A stretch of DNA of 40,668 bases from Micromonospora sp. 15K316 (GTDB lineage: Bacteria; Actinomycetota; Actinomycetes; Mycobacteriales; Micromonosporaceae): contig NZ_SMKG01000032.1 of assembly GCF_004348525.1 (NCBI RefSeq), forward strand, positions 1 through 40,668, read 5' to 3'. The first letter of the stretch is position 1; every line of letters begins with the position of its first letter. Position numbers and translations under genes: made by a program. Below the pieces are notes generated by a model. It did no database searches and was not told the DNA's origin. It was given only the letters and a program-made list of their open reading frames with translations. Shown here piece by piece: positions 33,827 through 40,668 of this stretch.

Positions 33827-34833
33827 TCGGCGAGGTGGCGCGCCGCTCGGGGGTGAGTACCCGGATGCTCCGGCACTACGACTCCCTCGGGCTGGTGCGC
33901 CCCACCGGACGCACCGGCGGCGGCTACCGCGAGTACTCCGCCGACGACATTCGCCGGATCTTCCAGGTGGAGAGCCTGCGGTCGCTGGGCTTGTCGCTAC
34001 GGGAGATCGGGCGGGCTCTGCGGGATCCCGCCTTCTCGCCGTCCGCGCTGGTCAGCGAGCTGATTCGACGGACCGAAGAACGACTCAAGCGCGAGCAGGA
34101 ACTGCTCGAACGACTCCGCACGGTCGGCGCCTCGACGCCCTCCGGTTGGCAGGGCGTCCTGCGTATCGTCGAGCTGCTGCACGGCCTCAACTCGCCCAGC
34201 GCCGCCCGTCGGCAGCAGGCCGTCCTGGCCCCGGCCGAGGAGATGCCGGTCCCCACCGAACTGCTCGCCAAGTCGATCCTCGCCGAATCCGACCCGAACG
34301 TCGCCGGCGCCCTGCGGTGGGCCCTCGCGCGGGCGGGCGGTGACGCGGTGGCGGATGTCGCCCCCGGCCTGCACGCGGAGGACGTCGACGTCCGGCGGCG
34401 CGCGGTCCTGGCGATCGCCGAGCTTCCCGGTGACGAGGCGACCGCGGTGCTCGCCGACGCCCTCGGGGACTCGGACCCGACGGTGCGCAGGCACGCCGCT
34501 CTGGCACTGGGTGGGCGTGGTGCGACCGAAGCCGTGCCGGTCCTCGTCGACATGGTGGTGCACGGTGCCCACGACGTCGAAGCGGCCGAGGTCCTGGGGG
34601 CGTTGTCACTGGACCCGGAGTGCGCGGATCGAATCATGACGGCGTTGGTCGCGGAACTCGCCGCCCCCGCCGCGAGTTCCGCGGTGCGGATACGCCTGGC
34701 CCAGGCACTCGCCGAGATGCCGGCGACCGTCGCGCAGGGCACCCTACGGCGATTGACGCACGACGATGACCGGTCTGTCGCCCTCATCGCCTCGGCCCTC
34801 GTCAGGGTCGTCGAAGAGCGCTCCGACGGCTGA
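33820..34833 (+). CDS. MerR-family regulator fused to HEAT repeats
   Basis: 337 residues. The MerR winged helix and dimerisation helix occupy about 1-110 (IGEVARRSGVSTRMLRHYDSLGLVRPTGR, YREYSADDIRRIFQVESLRSLGLSLREI). A HEAT-repeat solenoid (about 125-335) follows in place of the usual small ligand-binding domain (NVAGALRWALARAGGDAVADVAPGL, DEATAVLADALGDSDPTVRRHAALALGGRG). The solenoid probably senses a protein partner, and the co-encoded HEAT protein is an obvious candidate. GTG 33820 overlaps the upstream stop. The target genes are unknown, but autoregulation is usual for MerR proteins. Confidence 0.87.
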   Translation: MLIGEVARRSGVSTRMLRHYDSLGLVRPTGRTGGGYREYSADDIRRIFQVESLRSLGLSLREIGRALRDPAFSPSALVSELIRRTEERLKREQELLERLRTVGASTPSGWQGVLRIVELLHGLNSPSAARRQQAVLAPAEEMPVPTELLAKSILAESDPNVAGALRWALARAGGDAVADVAPGLHAEDVDVRRRAVLAIAELPGDEATAVLADALGDSDPTVRRHAALALGGRGATEAVPVLVDMVVHGAHDVEAAEVLGALSLDPECADRIMTALVAELAAPAASSAVRIRLAQALAEMPATVAQGTLRRLTHDDDRSVALIASALVRVVEERSDG

Positions 34834-34930
34834 AGGTTCCACCGGCGGGACCGGGCGCCGGCGGCGCACCCGATCCGTTCGCCTCGACCCACGGCTGTCT
34901 GCGGGCCCTCGGTCGTGTGAAGGTCGGGGC

Positions 34931-35506
34931 GTGGCGGGTCTGGGTGGCAGTGACGTCGTACGGGCGGCCGGCGAGATGGTGCGGGTGCTCGGGCCGCACA
35001 CGGGGAAGGACTGGGGCGTGCCGGCCGGCGGCCTGAGGTGGAGCTGCTGGACCACCGTCGCACACGTCGCCCACGATTTGCTGGCGTACGCCGGGCAGGT
35101 CAGCGGCCGACCGGCGGACGGCTACCTTCCGTTCGACCTGCGGGTCTCTCCCGCCGCGAGCCCACGTGCGGTGCTGACCGTGGTCACCGCCTGCGCCGGG
35201 CTGCTCGCCGCGACCGTCGACGCCGCCGATCCCGGCGCCCGCGCCTGGCACTACGGGCCGTGTGACCCGGGCGGGTTCGCGGCGATGGGGGTGGCGGAGA
35301 CGCTGCTGCACACCGGGGACATCGCCGCCGGCCTCGGGGTGGCGTGGGAGACGCCCGCCGACCTGAGCGCCGCCGTCATCAACCGGCTCTTCCCGGACGC
35401 GCCCAGCGGCCCGCCGCCGCGGGTGCTGCGCTGGCTGACCGGGCGGGACGAGTTGCCCGGCCGGGCCCGGCGCACCTCCTGGAGCTGGCGGGCCGCCCGC
35501 GACTGA
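34931..35506 (+). CDS. Maleylpyruvate isomerase/DinB-like (MDMPI_N) protein
   Basis: About 191 residues from GTG 34931. The helical-bundle N-terminal region (VLGPHTGKDWGVPAGGLRWSCWTTVAHVAHDLLAYAGQVSG) has the TxAHVAHDL His-containing helix of mycothiol-dependent maleylpyruvate isomerase-like proteins, with VAETLLHTGDIAAGLG supplying the second metal-site helix (ETxxHxxD). Many members are thiol-dependent detoxification enzymes; substrate not assignable. The frame is open from 34766, inside the MerR gene, but the upstream part is Ser/Arg-rich and not coding-like. AAGG precedes the GTG. Confidence 0.75.
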   Translation: MAGLGGSDVVRAAGEMVRVLGPHTGKDWGVPAGGLRWSCWTTVAHVAHDLLAYAGQVSGRPADGYLPFDLRVSPAASPRAVLTVVTACAGLLAATVDAADPGARAWHYGPCDPGGFAAMGVAETLLHTGDIAAGLGVAWETPADLSAAVINRLFPDAPSGPPPRVLRWLTGRDELPGRARRTSWSWRAARD

Positions 35507-35575
35507 CACCGCCGCGCACATCCCGGACGGCGGCGCGACCGGGCGGGCCGGGTTGAGCGGTCCCGGTCACCGGGC

Positions 35576-35618
35576 ATCGCTCCCGGCCGGCCGGCAGCGC
35601 GGCAGGGCCGGGAGCGAT
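35576..35618. terminator. Bidirectional terminator between MDMPI and ABC-F genes
   Basis: ATCGCTCCCGGCC (35576-35588) and GGCCGGGAGCGAT (35606-35618) pair perfectly over 13 bp with a 17-nt GC-rich loop. It sits between convergent stop codons at 35506 and 35663. Confidence 0.7.
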
Positions 35619-35662
35619 ACGCAAGACGGCGCGGTGGCAGCCCCGCGGAACCGGGAGCGGCG

Positions 35663-37300
35663 TCAGTCCTCCTCGGGCGGGCCGGTCTCCTGCAACCGGC
35701 CGTCGTCGAGCCGCAGCCAGCGGTTCACCGCGATCTCCCGCAGGAACCGCTCGTCGTGGCTGACCACCACGAACGCGCCCCGGTACGCGCCGAGCGCGTT
35801 CTCCAGCTGGGCGACGCTGACCAGATCGAGGTTGTTGGTCGGCTCGTCGAGCAGCAGCAGCTGCGGCGCCGGGGAGGCGAACAGGACGCACGCCAGGGTG
35901 GCGCGTAGCCGCTCACCACCGGAGAGCACCCCCACGGGCAGGTGGGCGCGGGGCCCGCGGAACAGGAACCGGGCCAGCAGGTGCATGCGCTGCGCCTCGG
36001 GCAGGGTGGGCGCGTACGCGGCCAGGTTCTCCAGCACGGTGCGTTCCAGGTCCAGCAGGTCCAGTCGCTGCGACAGGTACGCCACCCGCCCCTCGGCGTG
36101 CCGGATCCGCCCGCCCTCCGGCGTCAGGTCGCCGTTCATGAGCCGCAGCAGTGTCGACTTGCCGGCGCCGTTGCGCCCGGACAGGGCGATCCGCTCCGGG
36201 CCGCGGATGGTCAGGTCGACGCCGTCGCCGCCGAAGACGGCCCGGTCACCGTGGCGGACCTGCATCCCCTCGCCCTCGAAGACCGTACGGCCGGCCGGGA
36301 CGGTGGTCTCCGGCAGCTCGATGGCGATCTTCTGCTCCTCGCGCAGGGCGCGGCTGGCCTCGTCGAGCCGGGCGCGGGCCTCGCTGACCCGGGAGGCGTG
36401 CACCTCGTTGGACCGACCGGCGGACTCCTGGGCGCTGCGCTTCAGCCCACCGGCGACGATCCTGGCCAGCCCGGCGTTACCGAGGTTGCGGTTGGCGTTG
36501 CTGGCCCGGCGGGCCGCCCGCTCCCGGGCCTGCTGCATCTCCCGCTTCTCCCGTTTGACCTCCTGCTCGGCATTGCGGACGTTCTTCTCGGCTACCTCCC
36601 GGGCCGCCTGCACAGCCTCGGAGTACGCGGTGAAGTTGCCCCCGTACAGGCGCAGCTCGCCGCCGTCGAGTTCGGCGATGCGGTCCATCCGGTCCAGTAG
36701 CGCCCGGTCGTGGCTGACCAGCAGCAGAGTGCCGCGCCACTCCTCGAGCACGTCGTGGAGCCGCCGCCGGGCCTCGACGTCGAGGTTGTTGGTGGGCTCG
36801 TCGAGCAGCAGCACGTCGGGCCGCTTCAGCAGCTGGGCGGCGAGGCCGAGGGAGACGACCTGCCCGCCGCTGAGGGTGTGCAGGCGGCGGGTGAGCGACA
36901 CGTCGCCGAGGCCGAGCCGGTCCAGTTCGGCGCGGGTGCGCTCCTCGACGTCCCAGTCGTTGCCGATGGTGGCGAAGTGCGCCTCGTCGGTGTCGCCGGA
37001 TTCGATGGCGTGCAGGGCCGCGATCAGCGGGGCGACACCGAGCACCTCGGCCACGGTCAGGTCGGCGGCCAGCGGCAGGGTCTGCGGCAGGTAGCCGAGC
37101 ACCCCGTCGACGGTGACGCTGCCGCCGGTGGGCTGGTACTCGCCCGCGATGAGTTTGAGCAGGGTGCTCTTGCCGGCGCCGTTGGGCGCGACGAGACCCG
37201 TCCGGCCCTCACCGACGGTGAAGGAGAGCTCCTCGAAGACCGGGGTGTCGTCCGGCCACGAGAAGGAGAGGTTCGAGCAGATGATGGACGCACTGGACAT
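35663..37300 (-). CDS. ABC-F antibiotic-resistance ATPase (ribosome protection)
   Basis: 545 residues with two ABC ATPase domains and no membrane segments, so it acts on ribosomes rather than as a transporter. Domain 1: Walker A 37-46 region (GLVAPNGAGKST), LSGGQ 143-147, LLLLDEPTNNLD near 164-174. Domain 2: GRNGAGKST 375-383, LSGGE 459-463, LLLLDEPTNNLD near 481-492. A charged linker (about 230-330, rich in Arg/Glu) is the PtIM segment that reaches the peptidyl-transferase centre. Family members displace macrolides, lincosamides, streptogramins or pleuromutilins. ATG 37300 follows GAGG. A WhiB7-like promoter and a 9-residue leader peptide precede it, so induction by ribosome-targeting drugs is likely. 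Confidence 0.9.
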   Translation of the reverse strand: MSSASIICSNLSFSWPDDTPVFEELSFTVGEGRTGLVAPNGAGKSTLLKLIAGEYQPTGGSVTVDGVLGYLPQTLPLAADLTVAEVLGVAPLIAALHAIESGDTDEAHFATIGNDWDVEERTRAELDRLGLGDVSLTRRLHTLSGGQVVSLGLAAQLLKRPDVLLLDEPTNNLDVEARRRLHDVLEEWRGTLLLVSHDRALLDRMDRIAELDGGELRLYGGNFTAYSEAVQAAREVAEKNVRNAEQEVKREKREMQQARERAARRASNANRNLGNAGLARIVAGGLKRSAQESAGRSNEVHASRVSEARARLDEASRALREEQKIAIELPETTVPAGRTVFEGEGMQVRHGDRAVFGGDGVDLTIRGPERIALSGRNGAGKSTLLRLMNGDLTPEGGRIRHAEGRVAYLSQRLDLLDLERTVLENLAAYAPTLPEAQRMHLLARFLFRGPRAHLPVGVLSGGERLRATLACVLFASPAPQLLLLDEPTNNLDLVSVAQLENALGAYRGAFVVVSHDERFLREIAVNRWLRLDDGRLQETGPPEED

Positions 37301-37384
37301 GGGTGGACCTCGGAAAGGCTGGCGGGCGCGCTGCGGGCGCAGCCCGGGAGGCGAATCAGGAAGACGACGACGAGGCCCCGGCGT

Positions 37385-37402
37385 CGGCGCTGACTCGCGC
37401 CG
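37385..37402 (-). promoter_or_regulatory. Hairpin between leader peptide and ABC-F gene
   Basis: On the minus strand CGGCGC-GAGTCA-GCGCCG forms a 6-bp perfect stem 24 nt after the leader stop codon; a run of TCGTCGTCGTC follows. A second small dyad, GCTGCG-GG-CGCAGC, lies at 37330-37343. Together with the leader ORF this could form an attenuator. Confidence 0.4.
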
Positions 37403-37426
37403 CCGGTGGCCACTCACTGCCCGGTC

Positions 37427-37456
37427 TCACCCGGAGATGTCGTCTTCACCCACCAT
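37427..37456 (-). CDS. 9-residue leader peptide upstream of the ABC-F gene
   Basis: ATG 37456 follows AGGGAG (37463-37468) by 6 nt and encodes MVGEDDISG, ending in TGA at 37427-37429. It begins about 30 nt after the predicted transcription start and 126 nt before the ABC-F gene. Short leader ORFs before ABC-F and erm genes commonly sense ribosome stalling by the drug. Evidence here is position plus ribosome-binding site only. Confidence 0.5.
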   Translation of the reverse strand: MVGEDDISG

Positions 37457-37492
37457 GTTCTGCTCCCTGGTCCTGGTCACTTCGCGGGCCCA

Positions 37493-37528
37493 ACGGTAAC
37501 AGCCGTCGGACTCGCGGCAACTCGTTTT
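37493..37528 (-). promoter_or_regulatory. WhiB7-like promoter of the ABC-F gene
   Basis: Minus strand: AAAA (37528-37525), 4 nt, -35 TTGCCG (37520-37515), 16 nt, -10 TACCGT (37498-37493). The AT patch 4 bp upstream of a good -35 is the WhiB7 promoter signature, and ABC-F genes are established WhiB7 regulon members in mycobacteria. The AAAA patch overlaps the stop codon of the upstream GNAT gene. Confidence 0.68.
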
Positions 37529-38106
37529 CAAGATCTGATCGCCGAGCCGCCTGATCCGGTCGAGCCGGCGTGGCGTACGTGTCGGTGCCCGTCGCGGGGG
37601 AACGGTGGCCGGGCCGGCAGCACCTCGACGAAGGCGAAGCCGGCCTTCTCGGCGACCCGGCAGGAGGCCGGGTTGTCGATCTGGTGCAGCAGGTCCAGCC
37701 GGGTCAGCCCGGCGAAGCGGGTGAACGCCCACCGGCTCACCGCGTCGACGGCCCGGCCGGCCACACCGCGTCCGCGCGCCGCGGCGGCCGTCCAGTAGCC
37801 CACCTCGGCGGCCGGCCGGCCGGGCGCGACGTTCTTGAGCACCACGTTCGCCACCGGCCGGTGGCCGCCGTCCGGGTGCGGCTCGCACACGGCGAAGGTC
37901 AGCCAGTCGCCGGCCCGCCAACCTCGCTGCGCCTGAGTCAACCAGCGGCCCGCCTCGGTGGCGGTGGTGAGCGGGTTGCGGGTCCAGCTCCGCAGGACCG
38001 GATCCTGGTGCGCCGCGACCAGCGTGTCCCGGTCGTCGTCCCGCCAGGGGCGCAGCAGCAGCTCCGGCGCGGTCACGGTCGCCGGGGCCCGCAGGATGAT
38101 CGACAC
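37528..38106 (-). CDS. GNAT N-acetyltransferase (RimJ/RimL type)
   Basis: 192 residues. LLLRPWRDDDRDTLVAAHQDP is the typical N-terminal strand and helix; VGYWTAAAARGRGVAGRAVDAVSRWAF carries the acetyl-CoA loop (R-G-x-G-V/A type); RLDLLHQIDNPASCRVAEKAGF is the conserved C-terminal asparagine helix. It transfers acetyl groups to an amine, either a ribosomal N-terminus or a small molecule such as an aminoglycoside-like amine; the substrate is not assignable. GTG 38106 is the start. It lies 49 nt downstream of the DUF1992 gene, so co-transcription is plausible, and its end overlaps the ABC-F promoter. Confidence 0.9.
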   Translation of the reverse strand: MSIILRAPATVTAPELLLRPWRDDDRDTLVAAHQDPVLRSWTRNPLTTATEAGRWLTQAQRGWRAGDWLTFAVCEPHPDGGHRPVANVVLKNVAPGRPAAEVGYWTAAAARGRGVAGRAVDAVSRWAFTRFAGLTRLDLLHQIDNPASCRVAEKAGFAFVEVLPARPPFPRDGHRHVRHAGSTGSGGSAIRS

Positions 38107-38155
38107 GAGGGCATTCTGCCGAAAAGGCGGGTCGTCCGTGGCCCCGGCAGGTGGG

Positions 38156-38635
38156 TCAGGCGGCGGAGCGGCGACGCCACGGCCACCAGGCCCGCCGGGG
38201 CGTCCGGCCGGTCTGCGTGGCGGTCGGCGGTGTGCGGGACGTCACGGCGGCACGTCGCTCGTCGCGCCAGCGCCGGACCACGGCGTCGACGTTGACCGGA
38301 CGCACCACGACCCGCGGGCCCGTGGGAAGGCGCAGCCAGGCCATGATCTCGGTGTTCAGCAGGGCGCAGAAGTCGCGTACGGCCTGCTCGGTGGGGAGCT
38401 CACGCACCTCGTCGGGCACCCGCTCGACCCGGCGGCGCAGCTGCAGCGGTGTGGGGAGCAGCAGGTCGCTGGGGAGCTTCTCCCGCTCCATGAAGCTCTT
38501 GATCCACCACGACTCGTCGTACGGCAGGTTCCGGCCCGGGATCGGCTTGCCCGCGCCCGGCAGGTTGTCGAACTCGCCGCGCTCCTGGGCGGAGCGGATC
38601 TGCGCCTCGACCGTCGCTTCCCACATGTTCGTCAT
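38156..38635 (-). CDS. DUF1992 (DnaJC28-like) protein
   Basis: 159 residues from ATG 38635, fixed by a strong GGGGAGGTGA site. WEATVEAQIRSAQERGEFDNLPGAGKPIPG is the DUF1992 signature, also seen in eukaryotic DNAJC28 without its J-domain here. MEREKLPSDLLLPTPLQLRRRVERVP continues the domain. The C-terminal Arg/Trp-rich tail (RTPRRAWWPWRRRSAA) is unusual and might bind membranes or nucleic acid. Function unknown. Confidence 0.88.
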   Translation of the reverse strand: MTNMWEATVEAQIRSAQERGEFDNLPGAGKPIPGRNLPYDESWWIKSFMEREKLPSDLLLPTPLQLRRRVERVPDEVRELPTEQAVRDFCALLNTEIMAWLRLPTGPRVVVRPVNVDAVVRRWRDERRAAVTSRTPPTATQTGRTPRRAWWPWRRRSAA

Positions 38636-38786
38636 CCGGTCACCTCCCCGGCCCACCGTAACGCGCCGCGAATTCCCGGCCGGCCACCGAGAAGAGGCAG
38701 GCCACGGTCGTTGCGGTGGCACTCCCCCGGCCGGTGCCGGCGGCCGTAGCGTCGAAGCGTTGATCAATGAGGGAGGGGTGCGGGCG

Positions 38787-39437
38787 ATGGTGGATGCGGG
38801 CGCGTTGGTGGGGATGTCGCTGGTGGCGTTGGGCATCGTGCTGACTCCGGGGCCGAACATGGTCTACCTGGTGTCCCGGTCGGTGACCCAGGGCCGCCGG
38901 GCGGGGTTCGTCTCGTTGCTCGGCGTCGCCGCCGGGTTCGGGATCTACCTGCTGGCCGCGGTCGCCGGGCTGGCCACCGTGTTCGTGCTGGTGCCGGCGC
39001 TGTACACGGCGGTGAAGCTGGCCGGCGCGGCGTACCTGCTCTGGCTGGCCTGGCGGACGCTGCGGCCCGGTGGAAGCTCCCCGTTCACTCCGGCGCCGAT
39101 GCCAGTGGAACGGCCGCGCCGGCTGTTCACCATGGGGTTGGTGACCAATCTGCTCAACCCCAAGATCGCGATTCTCTACGTGTCGCTGCTGCCGCAGTTC
39201 GTGCAGCCGCAGCGCGGGCAGGTGGCCCTGCAGAGCCTGCTGCTCGGATTGACCCAGATCAGCGTCGCCGTGGTGGTCAACGGCCTGATCGTGCTCACCG
39301 CCGGCGCGTTGGCCGGGTTCTTCGCCCGGCGGCCGTCGTGGCTGCGCGTGCAGCGCTGGGTGATGGGCACCGTGCTGGGCGCCCTGGCCGTACGCATCGC
39401 CGCCGACCGGTCCCGCGCCGCCGTGGCCACCCCCTGA
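38787..39437 (+). CDS. LysE-family exporter
   Basis: 216 residues with about 6 membrane segments. The N-terminal GIVLTPGPNMVYLVSRSVTQGRRAGFVSLLGVAAGF is the LysE/RhtB signature (TPGPN and the following Gly-rich loop), and NLLNPKIAILYVSLLPQFV the second conserved segment. It exports amino acids or small amines such as lysine, threonine or homoserine. The frame is open from 38151, but GGGAGGGG at 38771-38778 selects ATG 38787; GTG 38778 is possible. It is divergent from DUF1992. Confidence 0.92.
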   Translation: MVDAGALVGMSLVALGIVLTPGPNMVYLVSRSVTQGRRAGFVSLLGVAAGFGIYLLAAVAGLATVFVLVPALYTAVKLAGAAYLLWLAWRTLRPGGSSPFTPAPMPVERPRRLFTMGLVTNLLNPKIAILYVSLLPQFVQPQRGQVALQSLLLGLTQISVAVVVNGLIVLTAGALAGFFARRPSWLRVQRWVMGTVLGALAVRIAADRSRAAVATP

Positions 39438-39474
39438 GTCGTCGCCGGGTTCCGACCGGCGGGACGGATCCCAC

Positions 39475-39490
39475 TAGACTTCGCCCTCGA
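39475..39490 (+). promoter_or_regulatory. Leaderless -10 box of the coiled-coil protein
   Basis: TAGACT at 39475-39480 (TANNNT) ends 9 nt before ATG 39490. No ribosome-binding site is present, consistent with a leaderless transcript. A small dyad GCCGG/CCGGC lies just upstream, after the lysE stop. Confidence 0.5.
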
Positions 39491-40635
39491 TGGACGCCCA
39501 GCCCACCGCCGACATCCGCCCCTGCGCCCACTGTGGACGTCCGGTGCCGCAACGTGCCGGCGCCGGCCGGCCGTTCCGGTACTGCCGCGACAACGACGGC
39601 GCCTGCCTGCGGGCCTCGCGCAACAGCCGCATGCGGCACCGCAACGCCCCCGGCCTGCCCGGGCAGGTGGCCCGGACGTGGGAGGCGGTGGACCGCCTCG
39701 ACCAGATCGTGGAGACGCTGACCGAGGCGCTGCACGCCGAACTCTCCCCCGTGGGGGTGGAGCGGCAGCTCGCCCAGGCCCGCGCCGAGGCGGCCACCGA
39801 GGTCGCCGCGGCGCAGACCGAGCGGGACGAGGCCCGCCGCGAGGCCGAGGACGCCACGGCCGCCGCCGCGCAGGCCCGTGAGCAGGCGCGGGCCGCGCTC
39901 GCCGAGCGGGACACCGCCCGCACCGACGCCGCCCACGCCGCCGAGCAGGCCGCCCGGGACGCCGAGCGCGCCAGTCAGGCCGAGGCGGACCGGGACGAGG
40001 CGCGCCGGGCCGCCACCGCCGCGCAGGCGCTGCGGGTGCAGGCCGAACGGGACCGGGACGCGGCGCGGCAGGAGCTGCGTACGGTGCGCGCGGAACGCGA
40101 CACCGAACGGGGTCGGGTCGCCGACCTCACCGCGGAGCGGGACGCCGCCCGCGTCGACGCCGACCGGGCCACCCGCGACGCCGCCGAGGCGCACCAACGC
40201 GCCCAGCGGTGGCAGAGCGAGGTCGAGGACGTCCGCCGGCAGGCCGAACAGGCCCGCACCGACGCCACCCGGGCCCGCGCCGGCGCCGCCGACGCCGTCC
40301 GGGCCCGCGAGGAGGCCGACCGGGCTCGGGACCGCGCCGAGGCGGCCGTCCGGCAGGCCGAGACCGCCCGCCTGGAAGCCGACGCGGCCGCCGGTCACCT
40401 GCGCACCGAGCTGACCGCCGCGGCCGCGCGCGGCGAGACCCTCGCCGACGAGCTGGCCGCCGCCCGGCGGGCCGCGGCCACCGCCGAGGGCCGGCTCACC
40501 GAGCTGACCGTACGCCTGCAGACCGCCGAGGCCGACCGGGACTCCGCCCAGCAGCGGGTGGCGCAGCTCGCCGCTCAGGTCAGCGACCTGGCCGCGGCGC
40601 TGGCCCGGCTCGGCTCCGGCGCGGCGGCGGGCTGA
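39490..40635 (+). CDS. Zinc-ribbon plus long coiled-coil protein
   Basis: 381 residues. Four cysteines, Cys12-x2-Cys15 and Cys32-x6-Cys39 (PCAHCGRPV ... FRYCRDNDGACLRA), likely form a zinc ribbon. From about residue 90 to 375 the chain is an almost uninterrupted Ala/Glu/Arg/Gln heptad pattern predicting a long coiled coil. The shape recalls KfrA-like or chromosome-organising proteins and plasmid-encoded coiled-coil DNA-binders; no enzyme motif is seen. The family is not recognised. Repetitive GC-rich codons reflect the coiled-coil composition. Confidence 0.72.
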   Translation: MDAQPTADIRPCAHCGRPVPQRAGAGRPFRYCRDNDGACLRASRNSRMRHRNAPGLPGQVARTWEAVDRLDQIVETLTEALHAELSPVGVERQLAQARAEAATEVAAAQTERDEARREAEDATAAAAQAREQARAALAERDTARTDAAHAAEQAARDAERASQAEADRDEARRAATAAQALRVQAERDRDAARQELRTVRAERDTERGRVADLTAERDAARVDADRATRDAAEAHQRAQRWQSEVEDVRRQAEQARTDATRARAGAADAVRAREEADRARDRAEAAVRQAETARLEADAAAGHLRTELTAAAARGETLADELAAARRAAATAEGRLTELTVRLQTAEADRDSAQQRVAQLAAQVSDLAAALARLGSGAAAG

Positions 40636-40668
40636 GCCCGCGCCCGACGCGCCACCACGGGCGGGACG

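Overview
The window is very GC-rich (roughly 72-74 % by eye), uses GTG starts often, has many leaderless -10 boxes (TANNNT 6-9 nt before the start codon), and encodes proteins typical of high-GC Actinobacteria. The gene set (DUF4097/GbsR-type regulator, RAE-linked rifamycin genes, WYL regulators, LtrA, DUF1062) suggests a soil or marine actinomycete, most likely Micromonosporaceae (Micromonospora-like). That is inference from protein resemblance; no rRNA or tRNA is present to confirm it. The region reads as chromosomal accessory sequence with no plasmid, phage, IS or CRISPR signature; one stand-alone tyrosine recombinase is present.

Layout. 1-3.2 kb: thymidine kinase, a small membrane-anchored protein, and an AidB-like acyl-CoA dehydrogenase. 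3.2-4.8 kb: a two-component pair (NarL-type regulator and HisKA_3 kinase) with a 4-bp overlap. 5.2-8.7 kb: a cation/proton antiport operon on the + strand (NhaD/ArsB-like permease, CPA-type K+(Na+)/H+ antiporter, KhtT-like RCK_C regulator), preceded by two stem-loops and a small coupled leader ORF, and closed by a 15-bp perfect inverted repeat. 8.7-11.3 kb: VOC protein, tyrosine recombinase, WYL regulator. 11.4-11.9 kb: a small heat-shock protein with a HspR HAIR-like operator. 12-14.4 kb: DUF2087 protein, MarR regulator, divergent MFS exporter. 14.4-18.4 kb: GT39/PMT-like membrane glycosyltransferase, LtrA, aldo/keto reductase. 18.7-21.5 kb: two uncharacterised proteins and a lower-GC, palindrome-rich stretch. 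21.5-23.4 kb: S9 prolyl-oligopeptidase-like peptidase.

Antibiotic-resistance block. At 23.4-27.4 kb is a gene very close to rifamycin monooxygenase (rox). It is preceded by a WhiB7-like promoter, a 19-residue leader peptide with a strong ribosome-binding site, and a stem-loop. A near-perfect rifamycin-associated element (RAE) follows at 26121-26139, in front of a rifamycin glycosyltransferase-like gene (rgt) that is broken by a deletion and frameshift. At 35.6-37.5 kb an ARE-type ABC-F ribosome-protection ATPase has the same promoter architecture (AAAA, 4 nt, -35, 16-17 nt, -10) and its own 9-residue leader peptide. The two loci therefore look like members of one WhiB7-type stress regulon, with an RAE-type rifamycin response beside one of them.

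Remaining right part. DUF1062 protein; NADPH-FMN reductase with a divergent MmyB-type regulator; GbsR/MarR regulator whose usual divergent partner (DUF4097 protein) survives only as a 5' stub fused tail-to-tail with a P1/DmpA peptidase; SAM methyltransferase; unknown protein; HEAT-repeat protein overlapping a MerR-HEAT fusion; maleylpyruvate-isomerase-like protein; ABC-F, GNAT and DUF1992 genes on the minus strand; LysE exporter; and a zinc-ribbon/coiled-coil protein.
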